NCBI GenBank assembly: GCA_947177415.1
Contig: CAMWUK010000025.1
Span: forward strand, 1-41,033
Reading direction: 5' to 3'
Length of the DNA stretch: 41,033 bases
Source of the DNA: an uncultured Clostridiaceae bacterium
GTDB taxonomy: Bacteria; Bacillota; Clostridia; Lachnospirales; Lachnospiraceae
This document shows positions 23,202 through 32,102 of the stretch, piece after piece (positions within the stretch are counted from its first letter, which is position 1; every line of letters begins with the position of its first letter). Position numbers and translations under genes: made by a program. The notes below the pieces were generated by a model that was not told the origin of the DNA, did no database searches, and worked only from the letters and a program-made list of their open reading frames with translations.

Positions 23202-24461
23202 ATGAAAAGAAGATGGATGGCGTTATGGATGATATGCTGTGTTTTGGTGATTGGAGTGTACAGTGGCAAGATTGTACATGCTTCCAGTGCTGCATTGGCA
23301 TTTTCCAAGAACAAAGAGCAGATATCCGTTGGGCAGAGTTTTATCGTAACTTTAACTGTAGAATCTGCAGCAGAATTTAAAGACTTTCGGACTTATGTAG
23401 CGTATGACCCCCAAATATTGGAGCTGGTTGATACAGGGAATCATGTTACTGGAAGTGATGGATTGGTGTTTATTAGTGATATTGATGGAAAGAAATCAAA
23501 TGTACATCAATATCGTATGAAATTCCGTGCCTTGCAGGAAGGAAGTTGTGAAATATATATTAGTGATACAGTATATATTTATGAAGCAGCTACTGCTACG
23601 GAGATGTCTGTTTCAAAAGGAACCCTACAGGTGGATGTGAAGCCGGCAGAAACAAAAGAAGAAAATCAAGGATTAGGTTCTTTGAAAGTAGGAGAAGGGG
23701 TATTAGAGCCGAAATTTGATAGTAAGGTAACAGAGTATCGTGTGGCAGTGTCAGCAGATACAGAGACTTTATTTATAGATGCGAAAGCAAAATTAAAGGC
23801 ATACAAAGTAACAATGGAAGGAAATACGAATCTAAAAGAAGGAGATAATTTAGCGAAAATTGTTGTGACAGACAAAAATGGTGTAGATAAGATCTATACA
23901 ATTATGATTCATAAAAAGACAAAAGAAGAAGAAGCTTTAGATAAAGAAGTAAAAGAGTCTGAAGTAAAAGGAGAAGAGAAACAAAATGGACTTAGTGTGT
24001 ATAAAGAGGATGATGGAATTATTCTTGAAACAAATATGTATTTCCGGATAGTACCAATACCTGGAAGCAGTGTAATTCCAAAAGGGTATAAAGAAGAAAA
24101 TATAAAAATACATGGCATGTCAATTACGGTGTACATGCCGACAAATGACCCTGCCAGTAATCTTGTTCTAATCTATGGAAAAGTAGAAGGAACAAAACAA
24201 GAAGGAGCTGTTTTTTATACTTTTGACAGAATGGAAGAGACCCTGCAACGTTTTAGAGCAAGTGAGCCAGTTGTAGAATCCTCCACAGAGACAGAAAATT
24301 ATAAAAAGCAAATGAAACACTTATATATTTTGATTTTTGTTCTCATTATATGTCTATTAGTTATGCTGTTAGCTTTGCTGCATGTTTATATAAAAACAGA
24401 CCAACAAGGAGAATTTGAACAAGAAGAGGAAGAGGAGGATAAACATGAACCATGGATGTAG
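23202..24461 (+). CDS. Membrane-anchored cohesin-domain and cadherin-like protein
   Basis: Type I membrane protein of 419 residues: signal peptide (1-27), a cohesin-like beta-sandwich (about 30-147; ISVGQSFIVTLTVESAAEF, VAYDPQILELVD), a cadherin-like beta-sandwich (about 158-240; LGSLKVGEGVLEPKFDSKVTEY, VTDKNGVDKIYTIMI), a less clear domain, then a transmembrane helix (about 369-390) and a short acidic cytoplasmic tail. Cohesins bind dockerins, but I see no dockerin in this window. The start follows AAGGAGG, only about 6 bp beyond the mobile element's target duplication. The tail overlaps queH by 17 nt. Confidence 0.75.
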   Translation: MKRRWMALWMICCVLVIGVYSGKIVHASSAALAFSKNKEQISVGQSFIVTLTVESAAEFKDFRTYVAYDPQILELVDTGNHVTGSDGLVFISDIDGKKSNVHQYRMKFRALQEGSCEIYISDTVYIYEAATATEMSVSKGTLQVDVKPAETKEENQGLGSLKVGEGVLEPKFDSKVTEYRVAVSADTETLFIDAKAKLKAYKVTMEGNTNLKEGDNLAKIVVTDKNGVDKIYTIMIHKKTKEEEALDKEVKESEVKGEEKQNGLSVYKEDDGIILETNMYFRIVPIPGSSVIPKGYKEENIKIHGMSITVYMPTNDPASNLVLIYGKVEGTKQEGAVFYTFDRMEETLQRFRASEPVVESSTETENYKKQMKHLYILIFVLIICLLVMLLALLHVYIKTDQQGEFEQEEEEEDKHEPWM

Positions 24462-25110
24462 AAAGAACAATTATCAAAAAGAATTAGAAAAAATTATTCG
24501 TTCTCATGAAAAAGCAGAAGAAGTACCTACTTTATTATTGCATAGTTGTTGTGCACCATGTAGCAGTTATTGTCTGGAATACTTGTCACAATTTTTTTTG
24601 ATTACAATATTTTACTATAATCCGAATATTACTAATAAAGATGAATATAAAAAAAGAGTATTAGAACAACAACGTCTTATAAGGGAACTTCCGGTTAAAC
24701 ATAAGATTTCGTTTATAGAGGGAGAGTATAATCCTTCTCTCTTTTTTGAAACCATCAAAGGTTATGAGAATATTCCTGAGGGTGGAGAGCGATGTTATCG
24801 TTGTTATGAGTTGCGTATCCGGGAATGTGGCAGACTGGCAAAAGAACAGGGATTTGATTATTTTACTACAACGCTATCTATTAGTCCTTTGAAAGATGCA
24901 CAGAAGCTAAATGAAATTGGTGGGCAAATAAGTAAAGAATATGAAGTAAAGTATTTATATTCTGACTTTAAGAAAAAAGAAGGATATAAGCGGTCTATCA
25001 TCTTATCACAAGAATATAACTTGTATCGGCAGAATTATTGTGGTTGTATTTTTTCTCAGAAAGAGCAGGAAAAAAGAGAAAAAAATAGAGAAAAAAATTG
25101 TGCAATTTGA
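24445..25110 (+). CDS. queH: Epoxyqueuosine reductase QueH
   Basis: Iron-sulfur protein (DUF208 family) for the last step of queuosine synthesis, reducing epoxyqueuosine in tRNA; it replaces QueG in many anaerobes. Cysteine motifs match: HSCCAPCSSYC near residue 35, RCYRCYELR in the middle and YCGCIFS near the C-terminus. The ATG at 24445 has GAGGAGG upstream and lies within the end of the cohesin gene, so they are translationally coupled despite unrelated roles. About 221 residues, within the usual range. No other queuosine genes are near. Confidence 0.9.
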   Translation: MNHGCRKNNYQKELEKIIRSHEKAEEVPTLLLHSCCAPCSSYCLEYLSQFFLITIFYYNPNITNKDEYKKRVLEQQRLIRELPVKHKISFIEGEYNPSLFFETIKGYENIPEGGERCYRCYELRIRECGRLAKEQGFDYFTTTLSISPLKDAQKLNEIGGQISKEYEVKYLYSDFKKKEGYKRSIILSQEYNLYRQNYCGCIFSQKEQEKREKNREKNCAI

Positions 25111-25155
25111 ACAAAAAATATATAGGAAATTTGAGTTTTCTTTTCAAATAGAACA

Positions 25156-25164
25156 TGATATAAT
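25156..25164 (+). promoter_or_regulatory. Extended -10 promoter element for the GH13 gene
   Basis: TGATATAAT (TG at 25156, TATAAT at 25159-25164) is a full extended -10. The -35 region is poor. It leaves a leader of about 125 nt in which I see no clear riboswitch. Confidence 0.5.
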
Positions 25165-25296
25165 AAAGTAAGTTGGGTAAGTGGAAGTTTTAGCAGGTGG
25201 GAGAAAATATCTTATCTGCTAAAAGTGTTTTTAGGAGTACACATTCTTCTAAAAGAACCAAACTGGAAGAATATGTTTTAAAGAAAGGAGAACACA

Positions 25297-28200
25297 ATGA
25301 AAGTAAGGACAAGCTACAAAAAGATAATCAGTTTAATTGTTACTTTAGCTATGATTATCACAATGCTGCCACAGGGGCAATTTATTAAGGCAGCAGCCGG
25401 AATGGACATTAATATTCATTTCTATGATACCGGTCAAAAGTATGCGGGTAAAGTGTACATGCAGTACTGGCAACCAGGAACTGCAACTCTTTCTACAGAA
25501 GTAGAAGAATTTGAGGATTGGAAGGTAGATCGTTATCCATTAGTTTCTGAAGAAACTACAGAAGGTACAGATTGGTATGGCTTGAATATCAAAGGAAGTG
25601 TGGAAGGTTTCCAATTCTTAAATGAAGATGGTAAAGTGAATACAGGAGGAACTGTATATAATGCTGCCATGAAAGATTATACTGGGGATTTGTATTATAA
25701 GGATGGAACTTGGTATAAGGAAAATCCAGTCAAGAATCCAGAGGCAGAAAAACTGGAAATGGTAACAGCAAAAGAAGTATTTTATCTTGTAGGAGATATT
25801 ATTAAGCCATCTTGGTCTGTTACCAATTTAAACTATCCGTTAACAAAGAATGCAGATGGTACTTATAGTATTACATTGAAAGATGTCGCAAAAGGCAGTT
25901 ATGCATTTAAAGTATTACAAGATCCAGAAACTTTCGCATGGGATAAAGCATGGGGCGGAACTGGTTCTGGTGGAAACTATGAGTTAAAACTTTCTGCACC
26001 AAGTGATGTAACCATTACAATGGATCCAGCAGATTCTACTTATCAGTTAAAAGTTGATGTAGATACTAAAGTTGATGTGAAGAGTCCTGTTTACAATGAA
26101 GATGGGACAGTAACCTTTAATTATGTGACAAATGTAACCAATGCTTTGATTGGTGTTGTTGGTAATGTAAAAAGCTCAGGAAAGAAGAGTTTAATCCAAG
26201 CCAAGGAATATCAATTAGAAACTGGTGACAGTGTTTATGTGGCTACTTCAGCAGCAATAAAAAAAGCAGGATTATATTCTTATTCTTTCTATACTTTAAC
26301 AGAAGAGGGAGAGAGAGAAAAAGAATTAGGTGATCCACTGTGTGATACCATTATGAATGACACTCCAGTATTTGTAAGAAATCCACAGGTAAGTGACAAT
26401 GGTCTTGTAACAATATACTGGCCAGATGCATCTGGAGATGGAGCCAGCATATACTATAAAAATACAGCTTCTACAGAAGGAAAGGAACTAAAAGCCGGAG
26501 ACACTATAGAGGTTAACCCAGCTAATGGCAGTGCTGTGGAAACTTATGGATACAGTGTTGCAAAGTTAAAGAAAGATAAAGATTTTTCAGGTACAGTTTA
26601 TTCTGCATCTTTCTATAGTACTGTAGAAGGTACATATTCTTATGTCATTGTAGACAAGAATGGAAATGTATTAGCAGATCCTTACAATGCTACAGGAAGC
26701 AATACTTATGTACAGCCAAAAGTAGATGAAGCAGCACTTGCGGTAAAGAGTCCTGTTGTTTTAGAAGATGGCTCAACCGTAAAATTCATGTATCTTGATA
26801 AAAGCGGAGCAGCAACAAAAGTTTCCGTTGCTGGTATGTTTAATGACTGGACACCTGGCAAAGATTTAATGAAGAAAGAAGCAGAAGGAATTTGGTCTAT
26901 TGAAATCAAAGATTTTGAACCAGGAGTTTATGAGTATAAGTTTGTTGTTGGAGAGAGTGGCTGGACCATTGATGAAAACTGTGAATATGTAGTAGGAAAT
27001 GATGGAAACAGTGTTGTAATTGTTCCAGGAGTAGCACCATCCGCCAAACAAAAAGCACAAGTTGGTGTAGATCTGGAATTGCCAACAAAAGCTATGCAGT
27101 ATAGCGAAGGCAAACTAGAAGGAGAAGAAGTATCGGTTACTTATGCTTTGAAAGATGACAGCCAGACAGGGGTTACTTTAAAAGATGGTATATTGAATGT
27201 TTCAGATGCATATAATGGAGATAGTGTAGAATTAATTATTACTGGGGATAAGGTTTCTAGCGTTTACAAGGTAGAGATTGTAAAACAGTTATTTGATATT
27301 ACAATTCATTATCTGTCAGAGGATACTTCTGTATACAAAGATCGTGATTTGTGGATTTGGGAAGCATCTGGAACTGCATATAATACAGGATATGAGTTTA
27401 ATGAAAAAGTTTATGAAGATGCTGTAGGAAGAAAATGGGCAACTGCAAAATATTCTTTCCCATCTAATGCATTAAATGTTATTGTCCGTTCTAAAGGTGG
27501 CTGGACTTATCAGGAAGATACCAGAAGTTTTACGCTCCCTGAAGGAGCAACTAGTGGGGAATTTTGGATTCTTGAAGACAATATCCAGGTATTTGATGTT
27601 TGGGCAGAACAGTTTGCAGAGCAGGAAGTACATTGGGTAGTGGTTGAGTATGATAGACCAGCAAAGGATTATGAAGGCTGGAATCTATATACTTGGAATG
27701 CTATTAAGAAATATAATTCCATTTCTAACTTTTTTGAAGAAGTGAATGGTAAATATCAGACCAAATTTGCCATTGATAAATCTACAGCAACTGTGGGATA
27801 TCTGCTTCGTAGTGGTACACCACAAAAAGATGACTGGTCAGATGTAACAAAAGATATGGATGGTGACCGTTCTATTATTACACCAACCAATCAGAAAGTA
27901 ATTAAAGTGAAACTTACACAAGGATCTCTTGAGGCAGAATACTTGCCATATAATAAAGGCTATGATTTGCAGCCAGATGAGAAGAAGATTGCGTTCTATT
28001 ATCGTGATGATGACTTATTCATGGATGGAAAGTTAGATACCCTTAAGAATGTACAAGTAGAAGTTGCAGGCAAGTCTTATGATATGGCTTATAATGCAAA
28101 AAATGAAAGATATGAATACATTTTTGAAAATGCATCGGCTGGGGATTATGAATATTGTTATCATGTGACACCATCTTCAGGAGCTGCTGTCACTGTATTA

Positions 28201-30843
28201 GATAGCTTTAATAGTAAAAAGAATGCTGATGGCACAAAGTCTGTTGTTACATACAAAGATTTAACCGCAAATGTAACAGTAACATCTTCTGTTACTGCTA
28301 TGAATTATGATGAAAATATAGTAGTTAGAGCATCTGTAGATAATAAAGAAGTAGAAATTGCAGAAGCATATATTGATTTAACTGCAGTTGGTGGAGAGTC
28401 AAAAGTTGCTATTGACCCAGAACTTATGGCAGTATCTATTGGAGTAACAGATGATACACCATTGGGTGAGAAAAAATTACCAGTAACTGTTGTAGATCAG
28501 TATAACAAATCCCATAAGGGAGAAATTACGATTAATGTAACAGAACGGGTAAAAGCAGGTGCCAACGATTTTGATTGGGATGAAGCAGTTATTTACTTTA
28601 TGGTAACAGACCGTTTCTGTGATGGAAATAGTGCAAATAATGATGCCTATGGAGTAAAAGATTATAATTTGAATGGACCAAGCAGTTATCATGGTGGAGA
28701 TTTTGCCGGTGTAACATCAAAACTTGACTATTTAAAAGATTTAGGAATCAATACAATCTGGATTACTCCAATTGTAGAGAATATTTTAGATGATATGAAG
28801 GCAACCGGTAATAATGGAGAAGTGGTTTCTTCTTATGGATATGCTGGATATTGGGCAAGTAATTTTGAGACATTAAATAAACATCTTGGTACCTTGGAGG
28901 AATTCCATACTTTAATTGATGAAGCACACAACAGAGGAATCCGTATTATGGTTGATGTGGTATTGAACCACTCAGGATATGGAACAGAAAATTCAGAGCA
29001 ATTTGCAGGCATGTATCGTGAGCAGAATGTGGAAGGAAATGATATCTTAGGTTCACAGGATGGACTTCCTGATTTTGCAACAGAAAATGCGGAAGTAAGA
29101 ACAAAATTAATTAACTGGCAGAAGGCATGGGTAGAGAATCTTGGAAAAACCAGCAAGGGAAATACCATTGATTATTTCCGTATAGATACGGTAAAACATG
29201 TAGAATCTACCACATGGTCAGCATTCAAGAATGCAATGACAGAACTTTCTTCAAAGTTTAAGATGATTGGTGAGTGCTATGGTGCAGCTTACACAGATAA
29301 TTTTGGATATTTGAAGAGTGGAAAGATGGATTCTTTATTAGACTTTGGCTTCAATGATATGGCAAACAAATTTGTACAGGGTGGAATGGAGTCTGTAGAG
29401 AGCCAATTAGAAATTCGTAATGGAACCATTGACAATACAGGAAGTTTTGGTAGCTTCTTGAATTCTCATGATGAAGTTGGATTTAAGTATTCTCTTATGA
29501 ATTTGACACAAGATGATGGAAAGAAGAAGTACACAGAAGAACAGGCAGATGCTTTGTCAAAAGTTGCTGCTTCCCTTGTTGCAACAGCAAAGGGACAACC
29601 AGTTATTTATTATGGTGAAGAAATTGGGCTTACAGGAGCAAATAATTATCCATATCAGGATAACCGTTACGATATGAAGTTTGATAACTTATCAGAAGCT
29701 CAGCAGTCTATGCTTTCTCATTATAGGACAATGCTTGCAATCCGTAATAAATATAGCAAAGTGTTTGCAAAAGGTACACGTAGCCAGATTGCAGGTAGTG
29801 ACAAGGAGCAATATTTAGCATTTGAACGTTCTTATAAGGACGAAAAGATTGTTGTAGCATTGAATGTATCAGATGAAGACAAGACAGTTACTTTACAAGT
29901 AAAAGATTTTGTTGGAAGAAAAGTAGTAGATGCGTACCAAAATAAAGAATATAAAGTAAGTAAAGATGGAACTATTACAGTTACTATTCCAAGTAACAAG
30001 AAAGGTGGAACTGTTGTTTTAGTTGGTGAAAAAATTAAAACAAATACACAGGTATCCATTGAAGATATTAAGACTGCTAAAACAGCAGGAAAGAGTTTGG
30101 CACTATATGGTGCAGATGCGTCTGGTAATGCTGTTGTAAACTGGACATTCTCAAATAGTAATATGAAAAAGGTTTCTACAGCAAGCTTAAAGACGATAAA
30201 ACTTGGATGTAATGTTGTAACTGCATCTAGTGTATCAGAAGTAAATGCTATACTGAAAAAGGATAGTAATAATTCTAAGGGTGTAGCCATTACCTTTGAG
30301 CATACAGGTATTCTTCCTGTAAATACAAAAGTAAAAGTAGATTTAAACAATCAGTCTATTATTAAGAATGGAAGCAAAGTTTATGTATATCGTGTGGATG
30401 ATGGAAAATTCCAGCAAGTAGCAGTTGATATTGCAAAAGTATCCCAAGATGGATATGTGACTTTGTATATGGCACAGGGAGGAACTTATGTGTTACTTCC
30501 TAAGAAAGCAGCAAATGCAGTAAGAACTGATTTGAAAAATATGGTTTCTGTAAAATTTGCAAAAACCACAATTAAGAAAGGAAAGACCACAAATGTTACC
30601 GTGACACTTCCTACAGCAGTTCTTAAAAAAGTATCTGGATTTAATACAAGTAATATGAAAAATGTTCAGACAGCACAACTTGGTGTGAAAATCAGCTTTA
30701 GTACATCAAATAAGAAGATTGCAACAGTAAGCAGTGCAGGAAAGATTACTGGAAAGAAGAAAGGTACTGCAACCATTACTGTAACTATACAGCTTAGTGA
30801 TGGGGAAAAACGAACAGTGAAGAAAAAAATTACAGTAAAATAA
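25297..30843 (+). CDS. Giant secreted GH13 amylase/pullulanase with several starch-binding modules
   Basis: 1848 residues. A signal peptide (1-34) is followed by starch-binding or pullulanase-accessory modules: a CBM26-like start (about 35-145), an X25-like module (about 155-255), Ig-like modules, a CBM48-like domain (about 480-580; VAGMFNDWTPGKDLMKK), two CBM41-like domains (about 665-880) and further beta domains. The GH13 catalytic domain spans about 1090-1590: VDVVLNH, nucleophile D1297 in FRIDTVKH, acid/base E1326 in MIGECYG and D1392 in NSHDE. The C-terminus is an amylase beta domain and a BIG2-like repeat (SFSTSNKKIATVSSAGKITG). No sortase motif, so retention is probably via the Ig-like end. 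Degrades alpha-glucans outside the cell; amylase versus pullulanase is not decided. Confidence 0.9.
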   Translation: MKVRTSYKKIISLIVTLAMIITMLPQGQFIKAAAGMDINIHFYDTGQKYAGKVYMQYWQPGTATLSTEVEEFEDWKVDRYPLVSEETTEGTDWYGLNIKGSVEGFQFLNEDGKVNTGGTVYNAAMKDYTGDLYYKDGTWYKENPVKNPEAEKLEMVTAKEVFYLVGDIIKPSWSVTNLNYPLTKNADGTYSITLKDVAKGSYAFKVLQDPETFAWDKAWGGTGSGGNYELKLSAPSDVTITMDPADSTYQLKVDVDTKVDVKSPVYNEDGTVTFNYVTNVTNALIGVVGNVKSSGKKSLIQAKEYQLETGDSVYVATSAAIKKAGLYSYSFYTLTEEGEREKELGDPLCDTIMNDTPVFVRNPQVSDNGLVTIYWPDASGDGASIYYKNTASTEGKELKAGDTIEVNPANGSAVETYGYSVAKLKKDKDFSGTVYSASFYSTVEGTYSYVIVDKNGNVLADPYNATGSNTYVQPKVDEAALAVKSPVVLEDGSTVKFMYLDKSGAATKVSVAGMFNDWTPGKDLMKKEAEGIWSIEIKDFEPGVYEYKFVVGESGWTIDENCEYVVGNDGNSVVIVPGVAPSAKQKAQVGVDLELPTKAMQYSEGKLEGEEVSVTYALKDDSQTGVTLKDGILNVSDAYNGDSVELIITGDKVSSVYKVEIVKQLFDITIHYLSEDTSVYKDRDLWIWEASGTAYNTGYEFNEKVYEDAVGRKWATAKYSFPSNALNVIVRSKGGWTYQEDTRSFTLPEGATSGEFWILEDNIQVFDVWAEQFAEQEVHWVVVEYDRPAKDYEGWNLYTWNAIKKYNSISNFFEEVNGKYQTKFAIDKSTATVGYLLRSGTPQKDDWSDVTKDMDGDRSIITPTNQKVIKVKLTQGSLEAEYLPYNKGYDLQPDEKKIAFYYRDDDLFMDGKLDTLKNVQVEVAGKSYDMAYNAKNERYEYIFENASAGDYEYCYHVTPSSGAAVTVLDSFNSKKNADGTKSVVTYKDLTANVTVTSSVTAMNYDENIVVRASVDNKEVEIAEAYIDLTAVGGESKVAIDPELMAVSIGVTDDTPLGEKKLPVTVVDQYNKSHKGEITINVTERVKAGANDFDWDEAVIYFMVTDRFCDGNSANNDAYGVKDYNLNGPSSYHGGDFAGVTSKLDYLKDLGINTIWITPIVENILDDMKATGNNGEVVSSYGYAGYWASNFETLNKHLGTLEEFHTLIDEAHNRGIRIMVDVVLNHSGYGTENSEQFAGMYREQNVEGNDILGSQDGLPDFATENAEVRTKLINWQKAWVENLGKTSKGNTIDYFRIDTVKHVESTTWSAFKNAMTELSSKFKMIGECYGAAYTDNFGYLKSGKMDSLLDFGFNDMANKFVQGGMESVESQLEIRNGTIDNTGSFGSFLNSHDEVGFKYSLMNLTQDDGKKKYTEEQADALSKVAASLVATAKGQPVIYYGEEIGLTGANNYPYQDNRYDMKFDNLSEAQQSMLSHYRTMLAIRNKYSKVFAKGTRSQIAGSDKEQYLAFERSYKDEKIVVALNVSDEDKTVTLQVKDFVGRKVVDAYQNKEYKVSKDGTITVTIPSNKKGGTVVLVGEKIKTNTQVSIEDIKTAKTAGKSLALYGADASGNAVVNWTFSNSNMKKVSTASLKTIKLGCNVVTASSVSEVNAILKKDSNNSKGVAITFEHTGILPVNTKVKVDLNNQSIIKNGSKVYVYRVDDGKFQQVAVDIAKVSQDGYVTLYMAQGGTYVLLPKKAANAVRTDLKNMVSVKFAKTTIKKGKTTNVTVTLPTAVLKKVSGFNTSNMKNVQTAQLGVKISFSTSNKKIATVSSAGKITGKKKGTATITVTIQLSDGEKRTVKKKITVK

Positions 30844-30871
30844 AATGTAGTTTTACATTTATTTACACAAG

Positions 30872-30909
30872 ACGGTAATGTCAATTTTGACATTGCCGTT
30901 TTGCTTTTT
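30872..30909 (+). terminator. Rho-independent terminator after the GH13 gene
   Basis: Stem 30872-30884 with 30887-30899 (ACGGTAATGTCAA, one wobble) followed by TTTGCTTTTT. A smaller hairpin, AAATGTA/TACATTT, lies just before it at 30843-30860. Confidence 0.85.
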
Positions 30910-31071
30910 AGTCATAATGTATATTTTGACAAAATATGAATGGCATATCTGAGTTGTTACATTTTTTGGCGGTTTCCATAATATATGTAGAAATACTAAT
31001 ATTTTTTTAGAAATATGTCGATATACATTCCATAATAGGTCATTCGTGAGGCAAAACAGAGGGTGATATAG

Positions 31072-32088
31072 TTGGAATATAATAGAATGATTCGGGAAGA
31101 ACTAGAGAAGAGAGAACATGATTATTTAAGTGCCTATGCATCATACAGTGATGAGAGTAAAGGAAGAGAACGAGAAGAAGTTAAGTGTGATGTAAGGACA
31201 GAATATCAAAGAGATAGAGATAGAATTTTACATTGCAAAGCTTTTCGCCGGATGAAGCACAAGACACAAGTGTTTCTGGCACCAGAAGGTGATCATTACA
31301 GGACTAGACTAACTCATACGTTGGAAGTGTCACAGATTGCAAGAACGATAGCAAAAGCTTTGTCTTTAAATGAGGATTTAACCGAAGCAGTTGCTCTTGG
31401 GCATGATTTAGGGCATACACCTTTTGGACATGCAGGAGAGAAAGCATTGCAGGAGATTTGCCCTCATGGCTTTGCACATCATAAGCAGAGTTTGCGGGTG
31501 GTAGAAATATTAGAAAATCATGGTTTGGGATTGAATTTGACATGGGAAGTTAGAGATGGCATTCTCAATCATCAGACCGTTGGAAGACCTGGAACAATGG
31601 AAGGACAGATTGTGAGGTTGGCAGATAAAATTGCTTATATTAACCATGATATTGAAGATGCAGTACGGGCAGGTATTATGATAGAGCAGGATATTCCACA
31701 AAAATATGGGGATGTGCTTGGTGTTTCAAAAGGGGAGAGATTGGATACACTAATTCATGATGTAATTCGTAATAGCCAGAATATTTCACAGATCCGGATG
31801 TCCAAAGAAGTGCAGGATGCCATGTATGGACTGAGAGGCTATTTGTTTCAGTTGGTGTATACTAATCCATTAGCAAAAGGGCAGGATAAGAAAGCTATTG
31901 AAATGGTAAAACGCCTATATCAGTATTGTTTGGAACATCCAAAAGAATTATCAGAAGAGTATGGACGTATGATTGAAGATGGAACAGAATCCATAGAACA
32001 GGCAGTATGTGATTATGTAGCAGGAATGACCGACAATTATGCAATCAACAAATATATGGAGTGGTTTGTTCCAAAGGTTTGGAAATAA
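31072..32088 (+). CDS. dgt: Deoxyguanosinetriphosphate triphosphohydrolase-like protein
   Basis: HD-domain dNTP triphosphohydrolase of 338 residues, cutting dGTP (or dNTPs) to nucleoside and triphosphate. Motifs: AFRRMKHKTQVF, DHYRTRLTHTLEVSQIARTI (His), ALGHDLGHTPFGHAGE (HD pair) and the later LADKIAYINHDIEDA Asp. I take the TTG at 31072, with GAGGGTG about 9 nt upstream; the first ATG (31087) has no site. It lies 14 bp before dnaG and is probably co-transcribed with the dnaG-rpoD block, tying dNTP control to replication genes. Confidence 0.9.
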   Translation: MEYNRMIREELEKREHDYLSAYASYSDESKGREREEVKCDVRTEYQRDRDRILHCKAFRRMKHKTQVFLAPEGDHYRTRLTHTLEVSQIARTIAKALSLNEDLTEAVALGHDLGHTPFGHAGEKALQEICPHGFAHHKQSLRVVEILENHGLGLNLTWEVRDGILNHQTVGRPGTMEGQIVRLADKIAYINHDIEDAVRAGIMIEQDIPQKYGDVLGVSKGERLDTLIHDVIRNSQNISQIRMSKEVQDAMYGLRGYLFQLVYTNPLAKGQDKKAIEMVKRLYQYCLEHPKELSEEYGRMIEDGTESIEQAVCDYVAGMTDNYAINKYMEWFVPKVWK

Positions 32089-32102
32089 GGAGATGGACAG
32101 AC

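Noticed and set aside
23105-23380. 91-residue open frame starting MFKPLCQRRIIMG
   Set aside because: It runs through the right half of the mobile element and then out of frame through the cohesin gene. The same peptide start appears in the 41028 frame only because the element is repeated.
29832-30350. 172-residue minus-strand frame over the GH13 gene
   Set aside because: Hydrophobic shadow of the Lys/Val-rich coding strand; no ribosome binding site.
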